Source of the DNA: Candidatus Dadabacteria bacterium
Lineage (GTDB): Bacteria; Desulfobacterota_D; UBA1144; Nemesobacterales; Nemesobacteraceae
Direction of reading: 5' to 3'
DNA length: 39,045 bases
NCBI GenBank assembly: GCA_022819805.1
Contig: JAJEGO010000030.1
Coordinates: 1 to 39,045 of the forward strand
In this document: in pieces, positions 31,259 to 39,045 of the stretch
Position numbering within the stretch: the first letter of the stretch is position 1
Layout: each line of letters opens with the position of its first letter
The notes under the pieces: model-generated
Told to the model about the DNA's origin: nothing
Databases searched by the model: none
Seen by the model: only the letters and a program-made list of their open reading frames with translations
Program-made: the position numbers and the translations under genes

Positions 31259-32350
31259 CTAGAAGATTGCTACGTCAAAGTCATAGCGGAAACCGAGGCT
31301 GAAAGTATTTATGCTGTCGCCCTGATCCTCGTCAGTCAATACCCATTCGGCAAAGACGTCCAAGGCAGGATGCACCTCTTTAATCAAGGTAAGGTTCCCA
31401 CCTATCAGCTCGTTTCCGTTGTCTGGATCAGACATGAAAAATCCCGCAAGCGCCGTAACCCCGTGGGCAAAAGAGAAGGAAGTGGCTACGTCGAGAGTAT
31501 AGGGGTTGAGCTCACTGCCGTCATCATACTCGTCCGTTATGTACTGGTAGGTAACCGCCAGGTAGATATCGTCATTTACGTTCAGGCTGCTGCCTACACC
31601 GAAGAAATTTCTATCACGATTATTATCGTCCTGATTCTGCCGCAAGTAGGATACGCCGATATAAACCGGACCGGAACTGAGACTCACGCCGACTGAAGCC
31701 GCGTCAACATTGTCAGAATGAGTGCCCCCATCACTGCTTCCCGACGTGCCGTCTACCTGCATACCCGCATTTACGTTTAACCCCCCAAAACCGTTCGCGT
31801 AGGTTACAAGATTGGTGCTTCGGAAAGGACCCTGCTGGTCATATCCGAAGGGGCTTGCGCGATGATAGAAAATGTCGGTTACTTCAGCAACGGTGTTAAA
31901 ATAGGGATCCCATTGCTTACCGATAGCTACCATGCCTAAGTCCTCGCTTCGTAAACCCACGTAAGCCTGACGCGCGTCGCCGAAATTGCCGTTCTTTTCA
32001 ATATCAACATCCCACTCTCCGTGCAACACCGCGCTGAGCGTTTCGGTTATCTGAGTATTGGCTTTGATCCCGACCCGGGAAAGCGCGTCGGTTATGTCGG
32101 TTGACGAGTCCCCTCCATCAACATCGTTATAGGTAACCCTAGGCCAGAACCTGCCGTAAATTGAAACGTCGGTATCCTTAACCATAGGTTCCTCGGCCAC
32201 TGCTTCTTCAGCCATAGGTTCCTCGGCCATTGCTTCCTCGGCCATAGGTTCCTCGGCTTCTCCCCCGCCCGCAAATGCTGAGAGCGGCACTGCCAACATA
32301 CCGGATGCCAGCAGACAAATCATTAAAACCCTTTTGATAAGGTAATTCAT
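31259..32350 (-). CDS. Outer-membrane porin (Gram-negative porin family) with signal peptide and acidic EEPMAEEA repeat
   Basis: Signal-like MNYLIKRVLMICLLASGMLAVPLSAFAGG, TDVSIYGRFWPRVTYND, GFGGLNVNAGMQVDG, C-terminal FSLGFRYDFDVAIF ending in F; strong AAAGGAGG upstream. Confidence 0.88.
   Translation of the reverse strand: MNYLIKRVLMICLLASGMLAVPLSAFAGGGEAEEPMAEEAMAEEPMAEEAVAEEPMVKDTDVSIYGRFWPRVTYNDVDGGDSSTDITDALSRVGIKANTQITETLSAVLHGEWDVDIEKNGNFGDARQAYVGLRSEDLGMVAIGKQWDPYFNTVAEVTDIFYHRASPFGYDQQGPFRSTNLVTYANGFGGLNVNAGMQVDGTSGSSDGGTHSDNVDAASVGVSLSSGPVYIGVSYLRQNQDDNNRDRNFFGVGSSLNVNDDIYLAVTYQYITDEYDDGSELNPYTLDVATSFSFAHGVTALAGFFMSDPDNGNELIGGNLTLIKEVHPALDVFAEWVLTDEDQGDSINTFSLGFRYDFDVAIF
32182..32257. 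repeat. Tandem 30-bp coding repeat (about 2.5 copies) in porin gene
   Basis: CCATAGGTTCCTCGGCCA(C/T)TGCTTC(T/C)TC(A/G)G at 32182 and 32212, partial third copy at 32242. Confidence 0.85.
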
Positions 32351-32400
32351 TTTTCTCCTCCTTTTATCGTAAGGTCAAATACGTTCAATTTAGTTAAAGT

Positions 32401-32454
32401 ATACCCAATTTCCCCAGACAAAACATTATACCCAATTTCCCCAGACAAAACATT
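32401..32454. repeat. Perfect tandem duplication of 27 bp upstream of porin gene
   Basis: ATACCCAATTTCCCCAGACAAAACATT at 32401-32427 and 32428-32454. Confidence 0.95.
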
Positions 32455-32804
32455 CCTCGGTGGCTTTGAAAACCGTTTGGAGATAGCACCAGTTAGACCT
32501 AGTGCTACAACCAGTCCATAAGATCCATCCACTCAATCAGCCTTTATTCTATCACAAGCATCAGGTGTTTTTAAAGGAATTTTTCAAAATCCGTTGGCGC
32601 GAAACCTTGCAGACGGTTAGAACGTATGATATCGGGGAGGGGTTAGACATTAATGGTTTAATTTTCATGTTTTCAGGCGTTCTATTGCACTGAAAACTCT
32701 AAAACTTTTCTGGTTAAGAAGATCAAATCGTGATACCTAACAGTCAGTCCAAGTGAAACCCGATTCCCAAAAATATCCTGATTATATTCTGCGAGAAAAG
32801 CGGG

Positions 32805-33872
32805 TTAATCGTCAAATTTTAAAATGGTTCCTTTCCTTTTCACCTTTGTTTTTTCCGAAAGAGCGTGGGAGACGATGGGAAGAGCTATAGTGGCATCGCA
32901 ATAGCACTGAACCAAGCTGCCTTCGGGGTTTTCCTTTCCCCAGGAAACTGCCTCCTCGAATGTGCATCCCGAAAGTCCTCCCCACTGTGGAGAATCGGTC
33001 GTAATCTGGATTGCGTATTTATGAGGATAATAGGTTTCCTGCTCCCCTGTTCCCTTGCGGTTAAAACCAGCCGTTCTTCCCGGAATCTTCCTGTCTTCGT
33101 AGAGAAGGTCGCCCGTGACGGCGAAAAGCTGAATGAAATCTTTCGGCACTCCCCCGCCTATGTAAATCACTCCCGTGTCAACCACATTCTCCCCCATTCC
33201 CATAAACTCCACGTAGTCCTGTATGGCGTCGATAGCAAGATGATGTCCCCTGCTTTCTGCTATAAGTGCCGCGTCTCCATAAGGACTGTCAGCTATGGCT
33301 GGGCAGAAGACCGGGACTTCGTTTCTCGCGGCGGTGGCTACGATGCTGTTTATGTTTTTCTGTTCGAGCCACTGTCCGCATCTTTTTAGAAATTCCCTTG
33401 AAGAATAGGCACGGGACTTATCGAGGGTCATTATGAATTCGGCCAGAAGTTCGGTCATCTCAAGGTAGTCGGGTTCTGTTCCGTAAACATCGTAGTAGCG
33501 GTTTATTCCCTCGGAAAAAAGCTTCGCGTCGTCTTCATTCGGGGTTCCCTGCCAGTACGAAAAACCCATTGCTTCCACTATGTCTTCGGAGATATTCGCG
33601 CCAGTGGGGATCAGAACGTCTATGTACCTGTTTTCAATGAGCCAGTTTATTATTTTCCACTGCCCGGTTGTGGAAAGAGAACCTGCGTAGCCGAAAAAAA
33701 TAGTGAGATCCTCATCTTCCACCATTTTGCAGAAGACATCCGCGACCCTGCCCAGGTTTTTGCCTTGGAATCCCGTCTCCGCCATTTCTTCAAGCAGACT
33801 CGAGATCGACTTTTCGGGAGAGACCTCTATTGCCTTTACCTTTTTCCCGAGATAGCCTGGGTCTTCCTTCAC
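32805..33872 (-). CDS. Deoxyhypusine synthase family protein (bacterial homologue)
   Basis: FFGYAGSLSTTGQWKIINWLIENRYIDVLIPTGANISEDIVEAMG; GGGVPKDFIQ; QITTDSPQWGGLSGCTFEEAVSWGKENPEGSLVQCYCDATIALPIVSHAL. Confidence 0.92.
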   Translation of the reverse strand: MKEDPGYLGKKVKAIEVSPEKSISSLLEEMAETGFQGKNLGRVADVFCKMVEDEDLTIFFGYAGSLSTTGQWKIINWLIENRYIDVLIPTGANISEDIVEAMGFSYWQGTPNEDDAKLFSEGINRYYDVYGTEPDYLEMTELLAEFIMTLDKSRAYSSREFLKRCGQWLEQKNINSIVATAARNEVPVFCPAIADSPYGDAALIAESRGHHLAIDAIQDYVEFMGMGENVVDTGVIYIGGGVPKDFIQLFAVTGDLLYEDRKIPGRTAGFNRKGTGEQETYYPHKYAIQITTDSPQWGGLSGCTFEEAVSWGKENPEGSLVQCYCDATIALPIVSHALSEKTKVKRKGTILKFDD

Positions 33873-33888
33873 GTTGCTTCTATCCTTG

Positions 33889-36336
33889 CTAAACTCTTAT
33901 GTCCACGAGCCTTTTCGGTACGTAGACGAAGTTTTTTATTTCCCGCCCCGCTATGTATTCCTTTACCCTGCTGTCGGAGAGGGCGATTTCCCTTGCGGTT
34001 TTCTCATCAGCATCTGCGCTTAGGGATATCTGGTTTCTGACCCTTGAGTTGACCCGCACCGGTATGGTTATCTGGGCGCTCTCAAAAGCGTCCTCGTCCC
34101 ACTTTATCCACTCCTTGTCAACCAGGTTTCCAGTTTCTCCCGAGAGCTCCCATAGTTCCTCTGCGAAATGGGGAGCCATTGGGCAGATAAGTCTCGTGAC
34201 CGCAAGCAGTGCCGCTCGGGCATCTTCCCTTCCCACTCTTTTCTCCTTCCAAAGTGCGCTTAGTTCGTTGAAAAGCTCCATTATTGCCGAGATAGTGGTG
34301 TTGAACTTGAAGCTCTCTATGTCTTCCGTGACTTTTTTTATCGTCCGGTTGGTCGTGGCGGCCAAGTCAGCCGGTTTTCCCTCCCGGGCTTGATCCTCGT
34401 TCTGTTCGGAGAAAAATCCGACCGCGAAACGCCAGACCCTGCCCAGAAACCTGAACATTCCGTTCACTCCCTGCTCGCTCCACTCAAGGTCTTTCTCCAC
34501 CGGAGCCGCAAAAAGCATGAACATCCTCACGGTGTCGGCCCCGTAGCGCACTATCATGTCATCGGGATCCACCGTGTTTCCGAGGGATTTCGACATCTTG
34601 GCTCCGTCCTTTACGACCATTCCCTGGGTAAGAAGGTTCGCGAAAGGTTCATCAAGCTCAAAAACGCCGATATCGCGGAGCACCTTGGTGAAAAATCTTG
34701 AGTAAAGCAGGTGAAGTATGGCGTGCTCTATTCCGCCTATGTACTGATTTACCGGAAGCCAGTAAGAAGCTTTTTCGGGCTCGAACATCCCTTCTTTGAA
34801 ATCAGGGGATGCGTATCTTAAAAAGTACCAGGACGATTCGACAAACGTATCCATCGTGTCGGTTTCCCGCTTCGCAGGTTCTCCGCAGGCCGGACAGTTT
34901 GTTGCAATGAAGTTTTCGATCTTGGAGAGAGCCGGGATTCGCTCTCCGTCAATATCTATCTCGAGCGGGAGTTCCACCGGAAGATCGGAGTCCGGGACCG
35001 GCACCTCTCCGCACTGCTCGTGTTCGCAGTAAACTATGGGTATCGGCGCTCCCCAGTAGCGCTGCCTTGAGATTCCCCAGTCCCGAAGACGGTAGTTGAT
35101 CTTCCCACCGCCCGAAGCGTTTTTCTGGAGAAATTCGGCTATTTTTCCGAAGGCCTCCTGCGAGGTGAGTCCTGAGAGCCACCCGGAATCTCCGAGCGTT
35201 CCCTTTTCCGTAAACGCTTCTTTTTCGATATCAAAGACACTTCCGTCACTGGGGAAAATCACCTGTTTTATCGGAAGGCCGTATTTTTTTGCGAACTCCC
35301 AGTCTCTCTGGTCGTGCGCGGGAACGCTCATTACGGCCCCCGTTCCGTAGCTCATGAGCACGAAGTTCGCGGTCCATACGGGTATTTTCTCCCCGCTTAT
35401 GGGGTGAGTGGCTTCTATACCGAGGGGAATGCCGCTTTTTTCCATTGTCTCGATTTCTGCCTCGGAAACAGGGGTCTTGCGGCACTGGGCAATAAAATCC
35501 GCGATCTCGGAATTCTTCTCTGCCAGTTTGCTTGTAAGCGGATGCTCAGGGGCCAGAGCCATGTAGGTTACCCCCATGATCGTGTCCGGGCGCGTGGTGA
35601 ATATTTTCAAAGCGCTTTCCTGCCCGTCCACGCGGAATTCGGCCTCAACTCCCTCGGATTTTCCTATCCAGTTCTTCTGCATGGTTTTGACAGCCTCGGG
35701 CCACCCTTCCATTCTCTCAAGCTCACTCAGCAGTTCTTCTGAGTAGTCGCTTACCCTCAAGAACCACTGCGGTATCTCCTTTTTTTCGACAAACGCTCCC
35801 GAGCGCCATCCCCTTCCGTCGATTACCTGCTCGTTTGCAAGCACCGTCTGGTCAACCGGGTCCCAGTTCACCACCGAGGTCTTTCTGTACGCTAGCCCCT
35901 CGCGGTGGAGTCTCGTGAAAAGCCACTGCTCCCAGCGGTAATAGTCAACGTCGCACGTTGCGATTTCCCTGCTCCAGTCGTAGCTGAACCCAAGGCGCAT
36001 GAGCTGCTGTTTCATCTGCTCTATGTTGGCCCGAGTCCAGGTCGAGGGATGTATGGCGTTTTGTATGGCCGCGTTTTCAGCGGGTAGCCCGAAGGCATCC
36101 CAGCCGATGGGATGGAGAACGTTAAATCCCCTTGCCCTTTTGAATCTGGAGACGACATCCCCGATCGTATAATTCCTCACGTGTCCCATGTGGATTCTTC
36201 CCGATGGGTAGGGAAACATCTCGAGAACGTAATACTTTTCTCCGGAGGTCTCCTCGGAGACCTTGTAGGTATCTTTTTCCGCCCAGAAATCCTGCCACTT
36301 TTTCTCGATTTCCTGCGGTCTGTACTCTCTTTCCAT
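33889..36336 (-). CDS. leuS: Leucyl-tRNA synthetase
   Basis: MFPYPSGRIHMGHVRNYTIGDVVSRFKRARGFNVLHPIGWDAFGLPAENAA; KMSKSLGNTVDPDDMI. Confidence 0.98.
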   Translation of the reverse strand: MEREYRPQEIEKKWQDFWAEKDTYKVSEETSGEKYYVLEMFPYPSGRIHMGHVRNYTIGDVVSRFKRARGFNVLHPIGWDAFGLPAENAAIQNAIHPSTWTRANIEQMKQQLMRLGFSYDWSREIATCDVDYYRWEQWLFTRLHREGLAYRKTSVVNWDPVDQTVLANEQVIDGRGWRSGAFVEKKEIPQWFLRVSDYSEELLSELERMEGWPEAVKTMQKNWIGKSEGVEAEFRVDGQESALKIFTTRPDTIMGVTYMALAPEHPLTSKLAEKNSEIADFIAQCRKTPVSEAEIETMEKSGIPLGIEATHPISGEKIPVWTANFVLMSYGTGAVMSVPAHDQRDWEFAKKYGLPIKQVIFPSDGSVFDIEKEAFTEKGTLGDSGWLSGLTSQEAFGKIAEFLQKNASGGGKINYRLRDWGISRQRYWGAPIPIVYCEHEQCGEVPVPDSDLPVELPLEIDIDGERIPALSKIENFIATNCPACGEPAKRETDTMDTFVESSWYFLRYASPDFKEGMFEPEKASYWLPVNQYIGGIEHAILHLLYSRFFTKVLRDIGVFELDEPFANLLTQGMVVKDGAKMSKSLGNTVDPDDMIVRYGADTVRMFMLFAAPVEKDLEWSEQGVNGMFRFLGRVWRFAVGFFSEQNEDQAREGKPADLAATTNRTIKKVTEDIESFKFNTTISAIMELFNELSALWKEKRVGREDARAALLAVTRLICPMAPHFAEELWELSGETGNLVDKEWIKWDEDAFESAQITIPVRVNSRVRNQISLSADADEKTAREIALSDSRVKEYIAGREIKNFVYVPKRLVDIRV

Positions 36337-36472
36337 TGCGAGGGGAAAGCGTTTGACGGATTTAGGTCCTAGGTTTTTGCAAACGCGGTTTTATTCTAAT
36401 TAAAATCCTCTGCGCTTTCAAACCGTTTCACCTCCTCCCCGTATTTGTGTTAAACTTTCTTCCCTGCAGGCC

Positions 36473-37219
36473 ATGAGTTCCAACGAATTTTACGAGACGA
36501 CGCGGGCGCTTGAGAACTATCTTCGTTTCTGCAAGGAAATCGGGATAGGAGAACTGCCGGCGGGGCTTGCTGCAGGAGGAACCGAGATAGCGGGCGCGGA
36601 GAAAAACGGAACTGCTCTTTCGCATGACCGCGGGGAACCACGCGGTTCATCGGCGGTCCAGACGCTTTCCGAGATAAGGGAGGAACTTGGAGACTGCACG
36701 AGGTGCCGTCTGTGCGAGACGAGAAAGAGCATAGTGTTCGGCGAGGGCAATCCCAAGGCGAGGCTTGTATTTGTCGGCGAGGGCCCGGGAAGAGACGAAG
36801 ACATTCAGGGAAGGCCCTTTGTCGGAAGGGCGGGGCAGCTGCTTACGAGAATAATCCGGGCTATGAAGCTTGAGAGAAAGGACGTGTATATATGCAATGT
36901 CGTGAAATGCCGTCCTCCGGGAAACAGAAACCCGGAACCCGATGAGGTGGCAAGCTGCGAGCCGTTTCTTGCAAAACAAATAGAAAGCATAAATCCCGAG
37001 GTCATAGTTTCCCTCGGAAGCGTTGCCACCGGATTGATGCTCAAGCTTAAGAACTTCAAGATGGGACAGTTAAGAGGCACTTTTCACCAGTACGGGAACT
37101 CAAAGCTTATGATTACGTATCATCCCGCCGCGTTACTGCGGAACCCCTCTTTTAAAAAACCTGTCTGGGAGGACATGAAGCTTGTGATGAGGGAACTCGG
37201 GATACCTGTTGACGGGTGA
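36473..37219 (+). CDS. Uracil-DNA glycosylase, family 4 (Fe-S type)
   Basis: CTRCRLCETRKSIVFGEGNPKARLVFVGEGPGRDEDIQGRPFVGRAGQLL; NVVKCRPPGNRNPEPDE; TYHPAALLRNP. Confidence 0.95.
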   Translation: MSSNEFYETTRALENYLRFCKEIGIGELPAGLAAGGTEIAGAEKNGTALSHDRGEPRGSSAVQTLSEIREELGDCTRCRLCETRKSIVFGEGNPKARLVFVGEGPGRDEDIQGRPFVGRAGQLLTRIIRAMKLERKDVYICNVVKCRPPGNRNPEPDEVASCEPFLAKQIESINPEVIVSLGSVATGLMLKLKNFKMGQLRGTFHQYGNSKLMITYHPAALLRNPSFKKPVWEDMKLVMRELGIPVDG

Positions 37220-37290
37220 TTAGCTCAGTGGATTAGAGCACAGGCCTCCGGAGCCTGGGGTCGGGGGTTCGAATCCCCCATCGCCCGCCA
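37214..37290 (+). tRNA. tRNA-Arg, anticodon CCG (37248-37250), CCA encoded
   Basis: Cloverleaf by eye: acceptor GGGTGAT/ATCGCCC, D arm GCTC/GAGC, anticodon arm CAGGC-CTCCGGA-GCCTG, T arm GGGGG-TTCGAAT-CCCCC, G-CCA tail. Confidence 0.95.
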
Positions 37291-37319
37291 TTACAGTTTT
37301 CACTCGACAGTTCGAAAAT

Positions 37320-37354
37320 CCGACTAATATAAAGTTGACTTACATATTAGTCGG
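37320..37354. repeat. Perfect 11-bp inverted repeat downstream of tRNA-Arg
   Basis: CCGACTAATAT-AAAGTTGACTTAC-ATATTAGTCGG. Confidence 0.85.
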
Positions 37355-37402
37355 AAAAAGAGCAGGTGTCGGCTCGACGGGTCTCGGCGAAAAAATTCCC
37401 CG

Positions 37403-38197
37403 TCATTTCCTAAGCACCGTGTACATGGTTTTTTCGTCTGACCATTTGATCTTGCCGGGATCTTTATAGGATTCGCGGATATTTTCCCCGAATTCCTCAA
37501 GAGATCTCTCAAACTCTTCGCTCTCGTAGAGATAGAAAGTCGAGTAATGCTTGCTCTGCGCCCTCTCCGTGAGTTCCTCAAGGGAGTTCTCGCGTCCCAG
37601 GGTAAAAGTCTTTTTTTCAATAAGTTCGAGTTCCGGGGTTTCTTCAATCTCGGACTCAAGCCTTTCGGTTTTGTAAAAATCCGATTCTTTCCGGTTAAAA
37701 GACGGAAAATGCTTTCCCCATATGCTTTTCATGCTCTGGGTCCTGGTTCTAGTGTAGATGAAAAGAAACGATCCCTCGCGCAGCACCCTTGCACTTTCCC
37801 TCAGGAATTTCGGGGTGTTGAAAAAATGTATGGCGTTGAAGCAGAATATCGCGTCAAGAGAATTGTCCGCTATGGGAAGCTCCTGCGCCATGGCGATTTT
37901 GGTCGCGTAGTTCCGGATATCGTTATCGTCAAGGTACTGCTCAAGACTCTCAAGCATGAACTCGTTTGTGTCGTAGCAGTAAAGAAACAGGTTCTCCTTG
38001 CCAAGCTGCTCGAAGAAAAGTCTTGCGTACCGTCCGGCTCCGGCCCCCACGTCGGCGGCCGTTATTTTTCCCTTGTCCCCGATTATTTCCTTTATGTAGA
38101 GTACGGGTTCAGAGTCGGTAACCCTCAGAGATCTGTAGATGTCCGCTATCCGCGCGTAGTGACTCTGCGTTTTCTTTATGAATTTTGGGCTTTTCAT
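37403..38197 (-). CDS. Class I SAM-dependent methyltransferase
   Basis: ITAADVGAGAGRYARLFFEQL; LPIADNSLDAIFCFNAIHFF; ESARVLREGSFLFIYTRT. Confidence 0.87.
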   Translation of the reverse strand: MKSPKFIKKTQSHYARIADIYRSLRVTDSEPVLYIKEIIGDKGKITAADVGAGAGRYARLFFEQLGKENLFLYCYDTNEFMLESLEQYLDDNDIRNYATKIAMAQELPIADNSLDAIFCFNAIHFFNTPKFLRESARVLREGSFLFIYTRTRTQSMKSIWGKHFPSFNRKESDFYKTERLESEIEETPELELIEKKTFTLGRENSLEELTERAQSKHYSTFYLYESEEFERSLEEFGENIRESYKDPGKIKWSDEKTMYTVLRK

Positions 38198-38253
38198 TTG
38201 TTCCTCTCCGGTATGAGTATGAAATTCCTATTGTCGCCTGACCGATTAAGATT

Positions 38254-38670
38254 TCATCCGAGGGGCCGGGGACTCAGCATGTTTTTCTGGAAACTCTCCG
38301 CAATTTCCCGAAACAAGTAAGCTACTGTATCTGGAAGGTCATCAATCCTGCACCATTTTCTTTTCCTGTCCCTCTCGTAATCTCCCGTATCTTCTATGGC
38401 CTTAGCGCGGAAAAAAGTGTAAAGAACATGTCTTTTTCCGCCTTCGATGATCATTATGTCGAGAGGATGCTCTATTTCCACCCTGTATCCGCTTTCCTCA
38501 AGACACTCCCTCTCCGCCGCCTCGGCGGGAGTTTCGCCGTAATCGACTCCTCCTGCGGGAAAAACCCATGAATTATGGAGCTTTCTTGAACTCACCAGAA
38601 TGACTTCGATTTCTCCACTGCTGTTTTTCCTGTAGGCGACGACACCGGCTTTTTGTACGGGTTTACGCAT
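38254..38670 (-). CDS. NUDIX hydrolase
   Basis: Nudix box GGVDYGETPAEAAERECLEESGY matches GX5EX7REUXEEXGU. Confidence 0.94.
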   Translation of the reverse strand: MRKPVQKAGVVAYRKNSSGEIEVILVSSRKLHNSWVFPAGGVDYGETPAEAAERECLEESGYRVEIEHPLDIMIIEGGKRHVLYTFFRAKAIEDTGDYERDRKRKWCRIDDLPDTVAYLFREIAESFQKNMLSPRPLG

Positions 38671-38843
38671 TTAGGTGAGAATGTTAGCCTAAAAATTGAA
38701 TATGAACAGAAAGAAAATACTGTTTTTCTCGATCGGTAAAAATTTTTCTGACGCGTTTTTCAAGACAGGACATGATTTGTTGCCTAGAGTTTATTTCCAA
38801 TCAGACTGTATAATTTTTTCGTTTCCCCGCGACGGAGGTTTAA

Positions 38844-39045
38844 GTGTCAAACAGGCTTAAAGACGAGAAAAGTCCCTATCTTCTCCAGCATGCGGAGAAC
38901 CCGGTCGACTGGTATCCGTGGGGGGAGGAGGCGTTTGAGAAGGCCCGCGAACTTGGAAGGCCGGTATTCCTCTCCATAGGCTACTCGACCTGTCACTGGT
39001 GCCACGTGATGGAACGCGAATCCTTTGAGGACCCGGAGGTGGCGG
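38844..39045 (+). CDS. Thioredoxin domain-containing protein, DUF255/YyaL-type, N-terminal fragment (3' truncated)
   Basis: GTG start after CGACGGAGG; reads [67 protein letters not shown]. Confidence 0.93.
   Translation, partial: MSNRLKDEKSPYLLQHAENPVDWYPWGEEAFEKARELGRPVFLSIGYSTCHWCHVMERESFEDPEVA

Noticed and set aside
32092-32274. Minus-strand ORF rich in W/R repeats (RNLWPRKQWPRNLWLKKQWPRNLW)
   Set aside because: It is an out-of-frame reading of the 30-bp porin coding repeat; the porin frame has signal peptide and barrel features.
32347-32532. Minus-strand 61-aa ORF with NVLSGEIGY repeats
   Set aside because: Created by the tandem 27-bp (multiple of three) upstream duplication; no RBS or family resemblance, better explained as promoter repeat.

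Overview
The window is mostly chromosomal housekeeping DNA from a Gram-negative bacterium. A porin, a split F-type ATP synthase operon with two b subunits and a yacL-ispD-ispF-like operon are consistent with a non-model, deltaproteobacteria-like lineage, but that taxonomic guess is inference only. Recognised content, left to right: 3' end of rpsI, inositol-3-phosphate synthase, sigma-70 factor, Fe/Mn superoxide dismutase, orphan MlaF-like ABC ATPase, ispF, ispD, PIN-TRAM protein, MBL-fold hydrolase, purB, DsbA-like thioredoxin, RDD protein, gshA (ferrooxidans type), DASS transporter, a small accessory-looking patch (PD-(D/E)XK-like protein, overlapping micro-ORF, decayed frame, orphan AbrB antitoxin), pyk, cation/proton antiporter, atpF'-F-H-A-G-D-C, class II RNR (nrdJ), DUF924 protein, MscS channel, argH, thiE, methyltransferase, porin, deoxyhypusine-synthase-like protein, leuS, family 4 uracil-DNA glycosylase, tRNA-Arg(CCG), methyltransferase, NUDIX hydrolase, and the 5' end of a DUF255/YyaL-type protein. 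I found no CRISPR array, prophage, IS element or clear large novel system. The most interesting signals are: an NrdR-box-like palindrome inside the spacer of a good sigma-70 promoter upstream of nrdJ; the 13.29-14.37 kb accessory patch; a bacterial deoxyhypusine synthase homologue keeping the catalytic-lysine motif; a UDG gene whose stop codon lies inside the tRNA-Arg acceptor stem; and a tandem 27-bp duplication carrying -10-like boxes upstream of the porin. All family calls are from reading motifs by eye; no search was run.
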